Made by a program: the position numbers and the translations under genes | The notes under the pieces: generated by a model | Seen by the model: the letters and a program-made list of their open reading frames with translations, nothing else | What the model was told of the DNA's origin: nothing | Databases searched by the model: none | Part shown: piece by piece, positions 46,249 through 58,259 of the stretch | Layout: each line of letters opens with the position of its first letter | Numbering within the stretch: position 1 is the stretch's first letter | Source of the DNA: Moringa oleifera | Taxonomy: Eukaryota > Streptophyta > Magnoliopsida > Brassicales > Moringaceae | Assembly: GCA_021397835.1 (NCBI GenBank) | Contig: JAJFZO010000566.1 | Location: 6,324,001 to 6,388,000 of the forward strand | Length of the DNA stretch: 64,000 bases | Reading direction: 5' to 3'

Positions 46249-48310
46249 TACCTCGTATGCATTGCAGTTGTGCATTTATAGTTGATTCTGGATCAGTTAA
46301 AACTTGAGAAATGATATATTGAAAATAGAAGTAGAACCAATTCAGAAAATTTTCATTTGTTGTCTATTCTTTTAATTTCTTGGCATTCCTCATTTTTGCT
46401 CATGAGTTCCTCCCTGCTGAATTGGCTCTATAAATCTTTTGCGTTTTTGTTATATTTTTATGGAAGTCCTAGCAATTTAATTCTGATGATTTATATGCAT
46501 ATGCAGTCTCATTATTTTATTGTAACATTCCCCTGATGTCCTTCCCAACTGTATAACTTATCTTCATTACTTTCTGATTACCAAGACCATCTATGAAACA
46601 GAGTTTTTAATGCTGTATCCTTTCTAAAGGAGTTATGGCATCATTGAAGAAATGATATCCTGCTTCATAGGAAGTGTCTTATTTAATTTTTGTCTTTTCC
46701 ACTGAGGGTGAAGTCAGAAGTGTGGCCTGAAGGTCTGTGCTATTGCATACGGTGGCTAAATCATCCTCCTCCTGCTTTGTGGTTTGAACTGTAAGTCAAT
46801 AATGAATTAATGGTTCTATGAAGGTTCAGTTTGTTCGGATTTTCTTCAAGTGGGTTTTAGGTTGTTATTCCATTTCTGAGTTACTTAAACAGTGTCTTGT
46901 CTGGTTGAGTTTGAACAGGCCCTTGTGAAGATTGCAGATCATCAGTATATCAATAAGCAGCTTACTTGGTCCAACCATGACAGCAAGGAAGTGCGTGAGG
47001 CATGGCATGACTGTAATGGTTCACCTTTCTCTACTTTTACACTTAAACAATTGTTATTTCTTCATCATGATGATTAATGTCTATGTTGAAGTCTTCTCAT
47101 AAAATAATGCTGTTCCCTTCAGGTAAGAGTTTTCAATTGTAGATAGTCCTGATAACTTCTTATGTATATGCACAGTTATTGAGCTTTGGCAGAACTTCTA
47201 TGGATAATAGATTGTTTGTAATCAAGATATTCTTAAACAGGTGAAATAAATCTCTTTGTCATGCTGAGAAGTTCTTTTAATTAGCCTCTCGTCAACCTCT
47301 TATTTTTATGTGGTTTGCTCATTTGGTATTTGAACAATTTCGATAATCTTGAAAAGGCCTTCTATGTTGAATTGAAAAAGTGGATTCTGTTGGTATCATG
47401 ATGTAATAGATCCCCCTCTCTTTTGTTCTTGCCTTGCACGCACGCAACATATATGCTTTGTGTCTGCATCTCTTGTTCATGGACAATATATTAAGCTGGC
47501 ACCATAAGCATATAGGGAAAGGGCTCTCTGTGGAAAGGTTACATCATAAATTTTATTCTCTATCGACTGGAAATCGACGTGGATTTGAAGGTGACCATGG
47601 CATTGGCATAAGTATGACCAGGTTTTCATGATGAATGAGGACTGGGATTAAGTTTGTGCTAGCTGTGTATAGAGCGAAATCCTTTACATGTTGATTCTGA
47701 AGAATTGATAGTACTCGTAAAGTATTGTTGAAATAGGCTGGTTCTACTTTCTGAGTTATAATATGTTTGTAGGCTTTCCATGATATTGTATTGTTTAGAT
47801 TTTGCTAAAAATGCAAGGCTTTGGCAACTAGATTTCTTAAGTGGCTGTGAGTTCTGGAGAAAAGTGACCCAACTTTGTTTCTTGGATGCTGTTTTGTGTA
47901 CTGTTTATTGACCTTGGCAGTTGTTTGTATATTCAGAGCCCAACTTTATGCTATCTCCCTCTCTTTTTGGTGCTTGTGTTTGCAGCCTAATTAATCTTAT
48001 TGCTGCTTCTCAGGATAGATAATCTTAAATTATTATTATTTATTTATCAACGGTTGCCCCTCTTTTGAAGATTGTATGACATTAGGATTATCCCAAACTG
48101 CTTCTGTGAAACTCTTATCTTTGGTATTAGTTGTCATCGTAACTGTGCATCAAACCTACTGCTTGGACTCTTCTGATACCTTTTAAAAGATTTTGACAGT
48201 AGAATTGTGATGTTTTGTTTCAATTCCAATAGGTTTTGTCATCTTGTTTATTTTTGATTTAAGTAGTTTAGTTTCACTGACTAAACAAACTTATTTTTTT
48301 GGTTTTGTGC
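46249..48310. other. Moderate-GC DNA with one unassigned open segment
   Basis: A plus-strand frame at 46892-47077 contains ALVKIADHQYINKQ and SNHDSKEVREAWHDC, which look more protein-like than the surroundings. The segment starts after a TTTGAACAG, a possible splice acceptor. I do not recognise a family. No other feature is supported up to the hAT end. Confidence 0.4.
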
Positions 48311-48339
48311 ATGGGAGCAGAACCAAAGATTTTTGGAGC

Positions 48340-49850
48340 GGTGGGTTAAATTTTTCTTCATCAATAAAATTATAATGTAAAAAAATTTCATTTATTTCAA
48401 GACAGAGATGTACTTAAATAGGATCATGAAGAAAAACTATGCGAGTTGTTGGTTTCATATGATCAAATTTATCAATAACAAAATTTATGTAAATTTAATC
48501 AATAATATTTTTTTCACTATAAATAAAATATAATTCACAATTTTGTTGTGAAGATATGTTTTAACAAAATTCATAATTAAAAATAGTTATTTTGTTATTT
48601 TAAAATTTAAAAGAGCAGACATAATATGATAAAGTAATTTCTCAATTAAAGTATAATATTTTGATTTTTATTATAAAAATCAAAATAGTCAATATAAGAT
48701 GATTCAATTTACTAATGAAAGTGTAATATTTTAACTTTTTTATTTTAATTAAAATTTTACATAATTTAAAAAACAATTAAATTTTGAAGAACTATGTACA
48801 TTAAATCTATAATAGCCAAATTGTCTTCTCAAATTTTCAAATTCATTTTTATCAAAATATTAAGTATATTAATCATTTGTAAGAGTAATAATATCATCAA
48901 TATCAAATGATTTGAGTATATCGATCGGACTCAAAGTGCTTCTTCGAGTAAGAAGCTTCATTGTTTTGTCTAAAAATTTAATATCTCATTCTTTCAATTT
49001 AAAATATATTATAATATTAAATATTTTAAAATGATAGTAATGTTTAATTATAACATCATCTTTCTATTGATAAAAGTGTTTTATATTTTTCATATGATGT
49101 GTATTCATATTTGTTATATCAATATCATAATTTGTACGAAACAATATTATATTCTCAAAGAAAACATGTTATCCATATCTTAATTATTGACGAAAATTTC
49201 TCATAGTTGAAATTAAAATTTGTAGCATTTAAGATATTTGAGATTTTAATTACAAAGCTTAACAAAGTAAATTAAAGGTTTCTAATACTTTGGCCACCAA
49301 TAATAATAGAAACATGAATTCAAAAGATCTCAAATTTTTATGCATATCTTTAGCTTTTTCACGTATGTTATTATTCAATTTATTGTCAATCAAATTTGCA
49401 AGAAGAGTAAAATTCGAATCATAGAGATCAACCATGTAAGTTTTCAACTCATAATTAAACCTATTAAGGATATTGCATTCTTATTAAGGTTTTTGGCTTT
49501 TGTATCTTTGACAATCATAACTTCAAAAAACATTCACAAATTAATTCATTATTGTTAACATACCTCAAAATGAGTTTTCATTTGTTCTTCATTCCAGTTT
49601 TTATCAACTTCATTAACAAGATTATAAAATTTGGCATCCCCAATCTCATCACAAATCTTTAGTCATACTCAATTAGTAAAAATTTTTAGTAACTTTTCTA
49701 GATCAATGCTGATATATATTTGGCATTCGATGGGAAATTTTTCTAATATAATTCAAACAATTTCTTTGTTCATTGATACTTTCAATTTTACCAATTTGAG
49801 GAAGTTCCCATAGTTAGCAAAATCGATGGACAAGTTGTGACCCCTTTAAT
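48340..49850 (-). pseudogene. hAT transposase (DUF4371 / C-terminal dimerisation type), decayed
   Basis: The minus strand reads NYGNFLKLVKLKVSMNKEIV, then FPIECQIYISID and CDEIGDAKFYNLVNEV (about 49830-49610). This is the DUF4371 N-terminal part with its conserved EEIGDAKFxxLVDE core. Further on, VMIVKDTKAKNLN and KNLRSFEFMFLLLLVAKVLE (near 49350) match later transposase positions. Near 48620-48460, MNFVKTYLHNKIVN matches the 'MKxxKTxLRNxMGDxxxND' dimerisation region. There are many stops, so it is non-functional. Confidence 0.7.
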
Positions 49851-49855
49851 TATTT

Positions 49856-49895
49856 GAAATGGTTAGCAATTGCTTTTGCAATTGCTAACCATTTC
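49856..49895. repeat. Perfect 18-bp inverted repeat with 4-nt loop
   Basis: GAAATGGTTAGCAATTGC, then TTTT, then the exact complement GCAATTGCTAACCATTTC. It stands at the upstream edge of the readable hAT transposase. The perfection contrasts with the decay around it. Confidence 0.97.
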
Positions 49896-50230
49896 AGGTC
49901 CTTTAATAAAGTTTTGATATCAAACATATCTCAAACTAAAATTTTGAAATTAATACGAATAATTTTTCTAAATAGATATTAACTTTTTTTTTTCAAATAT
50001 GAAATCTTAAATTAGTAATTTTTAACTAATGATATGATATTAGAACATATAAGACAATATCATATAAATTTCTCTAAATGATTTCAAATAATTTTCTATA
50101 TACAAACTAAATAATGTTCTAATATGTATTCAAACTATTGCTAAATAATAATTTCAGTTCATACATTTATCCATTATAAACTAGTAACATATTGTTAAAT
50201 ATAAGAAAATTAAGCCAAAATTAATCAAGA

Positions 50231-50515
50231 GTGGGGGCTAAAGGGGGAGGGGGGAAAAGAGGCAAAGGGCTGCCATAGAGCGAGAGGGGAAACACAAAGC
50301 AAAGCCAAGGGGGGCTGCCTGTGCCTGAGAGGTCCATAGTTACACAGAAAGGGGCTGGAGCTTGGAGGGGAAGTTAGAGAGTGAAAGAGAAGGGGGTTGC
50401 CCTAAACTAGGGGAAAGGGAAGATAGAGTCAGACAGTGAGAAAGAGAATAGGAGACAAAAGGTGAGAAAGACATGGGAGAAAAGGTGGAAGACAAAAAAG
50501 AGGAGGAAAGAAAGT
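50231..50515 (+). repeat. Purine-rich (G/A) strand-asymmetric tract
   Basis: About 285 bases with multiple G-runs of three to six (GGGGG, GGGGGG) on the plus strand inside AT-rich DNA. It could form G-quadruplex or triplex structures. It may be the 5' leader end of the hAT element. No coding signal. Confidence 0.75.
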
Positions 50516-50779
50516 GAGGTTCATTTTATCCTAAAGCAAAAATAGTAATTTCACTTAAATTTTTAAAGAAAATTTAGATAAAGGTAATCATCATGTCGTT
50601 TTTGTGCTGGATGTGCATGTCTCTCATTGTTCGTTGACTAAGACACTCCACTAGTCTGTACAGTCGAATTGTCACTTATCAATCCTCTTTGCTGCTATTT
50701 AGGAGATATGAAAATCTTGTTTAAAGGACTTGTGTCCACACTAAAACCTTATTGGAATTTAATAGGAGAATCTTTTTTA

Positions 50780-51310
50780 TTACAAGACAAAAGAGTTTTT
50801 TTATGGTTAAAAAATATTTTTTTTTATGATTTTTAAAATATGAAAAAATATACTTTTTCTTTACAATTCATTAAATTTCTTTTATGGTTTAAAATAAAAC
50901 CTATCTTCACGATTGTGAGAGTGTAAAAAAAAAACCTAATAAAATAATATTTATTTTTATCTAATATTTTTAAAATAATTATGTAATATTTAAAAATTAA
51001 TTTTTTAAAAATTTATGAAGAAAAATAATTAAATAATAATTTTAAAATATTTTTTTAAAATATTTTTAATTATTTAAAATCATATATTTCTTCGTAACCA
51101 TAAAACAACAATAAAAAAAGTTATCATAATAATATATTTAAAAAATATTTAAATATTATTAAATTAATAAATTTATTATTTTAAAATCAAATCTTTGTTA
51201 TCATAATAATATATTTAAAAAATATTTAATTATTTTTAAATTAATAAATTTATTATTTTAAAATCAAATCTTTCTTCGCTTGTTAAATAACTGTAAAAAA
51301 AGATTAATAA
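50780..51310 (+). repeat. Left subterminal region of CACTA copy 1
   Basis: Repeated words TTATGGTT, CTTCACGATTGT, CTTCGTAACCAT and CTTCGCTTGTTAAATAACTG are variants of one motif, in both orientations. Two segments near 51120-51190 and 51195-51270 are near-identical direct repeats. Equivalent motifs occupy 61960-62360. Confidence 0.65.
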
Positions 51311-51479
51311 TGTATATATATTTTTAATTTTTAAATTATTTCTCATAAAATAATAAATTAAAAATTAAAATTAAAAACATAAAAATATTAATTAATAAAT
51401 AATAACTTTATGAATAAAAATAAAAAATAAAATAATATTAATAAAAATGATAATAATTTCTCAACTATAAATGCATAAA

Positions 51480-52109
51480 CCAAAATATACATAGATATCA
51501 CCTCTTTTTTCAAATACGCCAAACATATAAACTAACATTACTAAACCTATTCAATCCATAGTAAAATTATCCAATATTCCATAAACTCATCCTTATATAC
51601 ATACATAAATCAATAGATTAACATACATAAAATACCAATTCTTTCACTAATACACCAAAACACACACACACACACACATATATATAAACAAACTAACACA
51701 ATAAACCTATTTGTTCCATTAATATACCAACATATGTATAAACTAACAGATTAACCATTCACATAAACATATACATAAATCAACAACAAACCAACACATC
51801 AATGATTTTATCAATAAACCAACACCTTAATGATTCTATAAACAAATCAATGCACCAATCTCCAATGTACGTAAAACAAAATATCCATATACATCAAATC
51901 TTTCTCAAACCATTAAACTTACAAGCTAACATATATTACTAAATGGATTCATTCCATAGTAAACCTTTATATTCCATTAACACACCCACATAAACCAAAA
52001 AATTATCATATTAACATATACATAAAATATTAATTCTTTTTCCATTATATCAAAAACTAATATACATACATACAAACATACATACATGTATCTCAGTAAA
52101 CTAACACGT

Positions 52110-52154
<45 letters not shown>

Positions 52155-52320
52155 AATAAATTAGCCATCCATATAAATATAAACATAAACCATCAACAAA
52201 CCAACACATCAATAATTTCATCAATAAACCAATACTCCAATGATTCCACAAACAAATAAATGCACTAACACTCCAATACTTCCATAAATAAACCAATGCA
52301 TCAACACTCCAACTATTTCA
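51480..52320 (+). repeat. CACTA internal repeat region with CA and TA microsatellites
   Basis: Degenerate repeats of the type CATTAACACACCAACATATA and CCAATGATTCCATAAACAAA are interspersed with (CA)n near 51658-51680 and (TA)n at about 52113-52150. The same repeat language occurs at 62570-63760, so it is part of the element rather than host satellite. Confidence 0.7.
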
Positions 52321-53439
52321 TTAACAAACGAATACTCAAATAATTTTTCGTCATCACTTTTTTCATCGCAACACACTTCAAAAAAACATAATGAATCATA
52401 ATTCTCATTCAAAGAAACATTCATAGATATATCCAACATATCAAGACGAATTAAGTATAAATCAAAATTATTTTTACAATACAAGTTGGAATACAAATGA
52501 TGATAATTCCCAAACTCTACAACGTCTTTACAAAATTTGAAACTTGAGTTTTACCTTTTTACTTGAGGTTTAATATGATGTTCCATATGTATTACCCAAG
52601 CTCATGCCTAACATCATCAAGCTCACACTAGGTATAGGTAATAATGTCTATTAGCTGTATATATGAAATTAAAAAAAAAAAGAAAACTTATTACAATTAG
52701 AATGCATAACAATATTGTATTCATTAAGATTTACTAATTACTTAACAACTTATTATTTTCGAGTATGAAAGATTAGTGTTACTTCAATTGATGATATCTT
52801 TCATAAACTTCATGACATAGTATTTGCACTTATGGTTGGAAGGCTGATGCGGACATTACATATAATTCAAAATTCATATGTTGTTAAAAAAATCCAACAC
52901 TACATGTATTTTTTAAGTATACATACCTTAACAATAATAGTTTTGAAATTTCATCTAGTACTCGATGACATGTATAGTACCAAAAACTTTTGAAAAGATC
53001 TAACAATAAAAAGATCATAAATTTAACATAAAGATTAAATTAACTGATGTGTACACGAGGATGTCCAACTCGGCTTAAGAACCATGTCCTAAAGGATCAA
53101 AAACTATGTACGTGGATGCTTTGGGCTTAATTATCACCAACATCCAATGCGCCCTACATTATTAGGCAAGTTAAATTGTTCCTTATCTAAATAGTACAAT
53201 TAAAAATTAAGTAAATACTTACGTGATGTTAAATGAGAAAAGTACCACTCTTTCATTACATGGTTACGCCAATCTACTCGATATATGGTGTGCTTGCTCT
53301 TTTACCCTTACACCACTTTCAATTGATACCAATGACAAATCAGTAAATATAAAATAGTCGACTCAAGTAACGTGTAACTAAATCGGTATGAAGTTTACTA
53401 AACATATAAAAAGCATAAAAAAATCAATATGCAAGTAAT

Positions 53440-55041
53440 TATGAGTCTATAAACTTAAGAAATTGATCTTTTCTTTACGCATAATATCAAGAATATGTTT
53501 CACACATAATAACTTCCAATATAGAAAATCAAAGAAAATTTATCTCTTCTTCCAACTTGTGAAACTACATTAACATCAGTTCGTTTATTTTATTTCTTTG
53601 ACTTTCCCCATAAATTTGATAAACATTGAACTTTAACAATGACTTCTTCATCGGTTAATAGTTGTGGAGTAATTTTGAATACTTGCTCCCTGTTAAAAGC
53701 TTTTCTTTGTCTACGATACGAGTAATGTCGTGGTAAGAATCTTTTATGTCTAACATATGACCTCTTCTTACTGTGTTGTAGACGATATGCATGGGTGTTC
53801 TTAGTACAGATTGGATAAGCATAGTAACCTTTAATTTAACAACCAGATAAGTTACCATAAGTAGGAAAATCATTGATTATCTACTATGAAACAACTTTCA
53901 AGTTGAATGGCTCCTTGCAGTACCCATCATACACTTGTATACCGATGTCTCACAATATTTTTAAGTCCTTTATGATTAATGCTAAGTATACATCAATGTC
54001 ATTACTAGGTTATGTAGGATATGATGTCATTACCATCAACATCATGAACTTCTGCTTCATTGTTAACTAAGGTGATAAATTATATGTTACTATAACAATT
54101 GGCCAACAACTATATCGACTGCTCAATGTACTACGAGGATTGATCCCATCACTTAACATGATAAGTCTTAGGTTTCTTGATTTCGGTGTAAAGTCTAGCC
54201 ACATGTAGTCAACTAATTTCCATGAAGGTGTATTTGACGAGTGCCTCAACTAACCATTAACTTCTTTTTGACTTGAATGCTATGTCAAATATTTTGATGT
54301 CTCAAAGCTCTTGAACATTCTTTTGATTCTTGATATTGGTGAAAAATACCATAACACCTTAGCCATCACTTTTTTTTTTTTTTGTATTTTATTACTATTT
54401 TCATCTAAGAAGGCCATAAGTTGGACATTGAGTCTTATCCTAATATTCTTTATGACATAAAATGCAATCACTTGGATATGCATGGATATTTTGGCACTCC
54501 ATGCCAAATGTAGTTAACAATTTTTTTTGACATCATATATGGAAGCAAGTATTTCATTATTTTCAAGTAACATGTCAGATACCAAGTTTAAAAATTTGTT
54601 GAAACTTTGCTCAAACCAACCATACTTTGCCTTCATAAATCTAAGGTACAAAGGTTTCTCAACATCACTAATTAACTTCTTAATATTTGTAGAATCACTA
54701 TCATACTCTACAAATTCCCTTTGGACCATGTCTACATTGTTATCAACTTCCTTCTCATACACATTCTTTCTAATGATTTTAGCACTTTTACTTGTAAAAG
54801 GTCCACCTATACATGATTCTCAATACCATATCCATTTCTTGTAGCTTCGATGAACTCCAAACACATATAAATGGTCTTGTACCTCAGGTAGAGTATGGTG
54901 TTTCATATTACCACCTTTGATGCATGGGTAACGAATTTGTTCGAGATCATCAAAACTTTGAACAATATAATTTTAAAACAAATTTAACCTTTTATTGTAT
55001 TCATTTGACCTTCTATTAGCATACATCCAAGTCTTGTCCAT
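53440..55041 (-). pseudogene. CACTA transposase, TNP2/Transposase_21 type, decayed
   Basis: From ATG 55041 the minus strand reads MDKTWMYANRRSNEYNK and then IRYPCIKGG and HLYVFGVHRSYKKWIW, a Transpos_assoc domain. Next is an open stretch at 54762-54514 (EKPLYLRFMKAKYGWFEQSF). Then VLWYFSPISRIKRMFKSFET, SWKLVDYMWLDF, NLRLIMLSDGINP and YSCWPIVIVTYNLSP (about 54370-54070) match the TNP2 core. NDIDVYLALIIKDLKIL, INDFPTYGNLSGC, and CTKNTHAYRLQHSKKRSYVR (53990-53730) follow. After 53600 it degrades (VKHILDIMRKEK). Stops and shifts show it is dead. Confidence 0.85.
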
Positions 55042-55149
55042 TCTAATGTTTACAACTTTATATAATAGTACATTAAATTGCTTTTACTAGTGTTTATGAG
55101 GCATGCCAATCGCTCCTCAAAGGTAGGGTGGCTTGCACTATTCAAAAAT

Positions 55150-55455
55150 ACAACATTTATATGGGCACATGGAGCATAAAATTATGATTTATTTTATTTC
55201 ATAAGAATTTTGGCAGCATGTCCCAATCGTCTTATAAATTCATGACTCAAAAATAGATATTATTAAGCATTTTTTTATATCAAAACACCAAAATAATATT
55301 CATCAGTATGTACCCGAAGGACAAAAGACATGTTACTTAAAATTTGTTATGAAATAAAATAAATCATAATTTATGCATTATGTACTACAGGACAAAGGAC
55401 ATGTTACTCAAAATTTGTTAAGAAACAAAATAAGCTATAATTTATACACTATGTG
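55150..55455. repeat. Inverted repeat plus ~70-bp tandem repeat upstream of the transposase
   Basis: Units at about 55315-55385 and 55386-55455 are direct copies (GGACAAA(A/G)GACATGTTACT). The complement of 55160-55220 (GGCAGCATGTCC on plus) matches the first unit. GGCAGCATGTCC-like inverted motifs are frequent upstream of CACTA transposase genes and may bind the element's own protein; that is inference. Confidence 0.65.
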
Positions 55456-55739
55456 CGACATACAGATATTACATTTTTAAATTGTTCAAACTAGACAATT
55501 CAATAATTATAAATAAACAATTTATTTCAAGCCACATGTGGTACACATAGATAATAATAAGAAGTTCATTTATAGATCTTAAGTGGTGTCTAAGGTTGAA
55601 AATATCATTATGTAATTTCAAAGCATTAACATTATACATTAACCATTTATTATAATTCATACAAAAAATTAAATTTATAAATATGAAATCTAAATTCAAC
55701 ATTATAATGTCTTTCCTAACATTACTTAACTAAATTATA

Positions 55740-56890
55740 AAAATGTTAAATTATCTAATTTAAATATAAATTTAAAATCTATCTAATTATCTAATTATCC
55801 ATTTATCTAATTTAAATCTAAACTTACAACGATATATTATTAATTTAAATATAATATAAATTTAAAATAAGTATATTTATCTCATTTAATTTAGATCTAG
55901 TATCTATCTAATTATTAAATTATCTGATAATACAAATTAAGGATGATTACATGAGGAAGACTAACATTTTACTTATAATCTCAAATTAAGACCTATCAAA
56001 AAATTGCATCTATTTGAGCTTAAGTTTTTATTGGATTTTCAATGTGAAACTTTTGTCTATAATTTTTGTTAATATTAACAATTTTATGCACACAAATAAT
56101 GTGCATATGAGTTTTATGTGTTTAATTATCCTAACACTCATTTAATCTCTATCAAAACAAATAAAATATATTTTTATTTTATTTAAATATTTCTATTTTA
56201 CATATTTTTACTAAATTTGATGCGAAAAAATATTTTATTTATTTTGTTAGTGTTTGAAAGGAATATTTGAATAATTATATAGTAAGAGTCACATACACAC
56301 TATGTGTGTAAGCAAAATCATCAATATTAATGAAAATTAAGAACGAAAGTCCCACATTGATAATCTAACAAAAATTTAAGTCTCTAATAAATGCAATTTT
56401 TTTTGCAGGTTTCAATTTGAAATTTTGAATAAAATGCATGTCCCATGAATATAATTAGCCTTATAAATTATCTACTCATCTAATTTAAATCTAAAATTAT
56501 CAAAATATAGTATTAATTCAAATTTAATATAAATTAAAAACAAGTACATTGATCATATTGAAACCTAAATCTAATTCCATCTAACAATCTAATTATCAAA
56601 TTATCTAACTATTTAATTGTCTAATTATTCATTTATCTAATTTAAATCTAAAATTAGACAAATATAATATTAATTTAAATATAATATCAATTAAAAAGAA
56701 GTACACTTATCTAAATTAAATTTAAAATCTATCTAATTATCTACTTGTCTAATTTAAATCTAAAATTACAAGAATATCATATTAATTTAAATATAAATTA
56801 AAAAAAGTGTATTTATTTAATTTAAATCTAAATGTCAAATATACCTATCTAAATAGCTAATAACTATTTCAAATTTAAAATTACATAACT
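55740..56890. repeat. AT-rich tandem array (~110-bp units), interrupted by a MITE
   Basis: The unit ATCTAATTTAAATCTAAAATTA, followed by a TATTAATTTAAATATAATAT segment and an AAGTACACTTATCTAA segment, recurs about seven times across 55740-55930 and 56460-56890. A MITE occupies 55979-56425 in between. The array is probably internal to the CACTA element. Confidence 0.75.
55979..56425. mobile_element. Foldback MITE copy 1 (long terminal inverted repeats)
   Basis: The ends are TCTCAAATTAAGACC and GGTTTCAATTTGAAA. The first ~165 bases pair collinearly with the complement of the last ~165 (for example TTTTCAATGTGAAACTTTTG versus the complement of CGAAAGTCCCACATTGATAA). There is no coding capacity. 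The copy at 58260-58712 is homologous over its full length. Long terminal inverted repeats suggest a Mutator-like or foldback origin. No target duplication was convincing. Confidence 0.8.
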
Positions 56891-57371
56891 ACAATACTAA
56901 GGTACATTAAAAATAAAAATTTTAGTAAGTAAATTTGTCGAAATGTCATACATACCCTGAATGTTGATACTTCAAATTGGGGTTAGTAGTTTATATCTTT
57001 TCCTAAAATACCGAAAAAAACCAATAAATTATACTATTTGAATTTTTAATAGAATATATTTAAAAATAAGTAATCAAATAACTAGATGAATCATACACAA
57101 AACTGGCATTATCTAAATAAATATATGAGGATAATGTCCGCATAATATACATATTTTGTAAGAAAGAAAACTTAACCAAAGTGAATAGAAGATGACTAAA
57201 ATGCTTCTTAGCTTTAAATAACAATACAATAGAGGATAAAATTGGTAGCTTTTAGAAAATAATTGTCGAAGATAAATGGAAAGACATAATTAATGCTAAA
57301 GATAAAGAAGAGAGGAAAAGTAAAGATAGAAAAAAAGAAGAAGATGTGTACTATATTTAGGGTTAAAAACT

Positions 57372-57496
57372 CTTCACGAGTTATATATAACCCATGGAGA
57401 AAGAAAGTCGTCCTTCACAGGTCGTACGACACCTGTGGAGAAAGACACAATGCTCAATGTTCTTTCTTCACTAGCTATATGACACTCGTGCAGAAA
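57372..57496. repeat. Three tandem palindromes (CACTA right subterminal motif)
   Basis: Three units of 31-33 bp, at about 57372-57404, 57413-57443 and 57466-57496, each start CTTCAC and end (G/C)AGAAAG. The middle one is CTTCACAGGT, then CGTACGAC, then ACCTGTGGAG. The arms match the TTCTTCAC motif of the left subterminal region. They may be transposase binding sites. Confidence 0.7.
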
Positions 57497-57639
57497 GATG
57501 AAGAGAGTCTTTTTGATATGGGCTGCAACTTTCCTTTTGGGCTATTGGTTTTCAAGCAGGTGAAAAAGTGAAACATAAAGTTGCAAGTTACTTTTTTGTT
57601 TTTTTTTCTAAAAGAAAAAGAAAACAATCAAAATGCATA

Positions 57640-58250
57640 CATGGTCTCCACTTGATTCCATTGCAAAACCAAGCTAGTATACTGATAGTGGTGCCTCCAA
57701 CTATGTAACTATAAAGATAGACAACTTGTCATTGACTACATTGTTAAATAAAAACTAATTGTTGATAATAGTAAAACATAAGATTTATCACATACAAATT
57801 CACTCATTACCTACGTTTATACATATACTAAACTACATCTTAGAAGTATCCTTAAAGTACTTGTTATATTAAAAAATCTCTTCATTATTTCAAAGCTTCC
57901 TTTTAATAATAATGTGTTTATTGTTTTTCATGATGGATGTTCTTTTATGAAGGACTAGGCCACCAAGAGAACATTGTTGAGAAGACATGTTTAAGATGGA
58001 TGCCACCTATTGCATCCCACTACTACCATCAATCAACCAAGTCTAAATGTAGAGTCAATAATTTAGTTAATATTGCAAATATGTCAAGGCCATGTCGAGG
58101 TAATCCACTTCATTGCTTTTCAAACTCTATATCACTTACTAATGATTTATGGCACAGACATTTAGGTCATCCATCAAATTCATCATTATAGTACTCAAAT
58201 GGTATTGTACTACCTTTATAAGAATTAATGGATTACATCAATAAGATGCG
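57640..58250 (+). pseudogene. Ty1/copia fragment: protease end to GAG-pre-integrase
   Basis: The plus strand, with frame changes, reads YTDSGASNYVT (the aspartic protease DSGA motif, about 57675) and then DNLSLTTLLNKN and NNVFIVFHDGCSFMKD. It ends with the open piece LWHRHLGHPSNSSL (58150-58190), the GAG-pre-integrase motif. There are no gag, integrase core or RT regions. It lies between the two MITEs, which are not its LTRs. Confidence 0.75.
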
Positions 58251-58259
58251 CATTTTCTT

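Larger units (their letters stand above)
48316..50240 (-). mobile_element. hAT-type transposon relic
   Basis: The left end GAGCAGAACCAAAGATTTTTGG resembles the GGCGGAACCAGGATTTT end common in plant hAT/TTF-type elements. The interior is a decayed transposase on the minus strand. The right end is unclear; it may lie around the GTGGGGGCTAAAGGGGG at 50231-50247. The block is AT-rich and separates the kinase region from the CACTA element. Confidence 0.6.
50778..57500 (-). mobile_element. CACTA (En/Spm) transposon copy 1, decayed (ends approximate)
   Basis: The left end is at about 50778 (ATTACAAGACAAAAGAG, near the CACTACAAGAAAA terminus). Subterminal motifs of the TTCTTCACGATT / TTATGGTT type follow to 51300, then repeat-rich DNA (51480-52320). 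The TNP2-type transposase is on the minus strand (53440-55041) and a tandem array lies at 55740-56890. The right subterminal palindromes are at 57372-57496. The first 1.8 kb is collinear with the element at 61940-64000, confirming a family. The right terminal repeat was not located. Confidence 0.65.
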
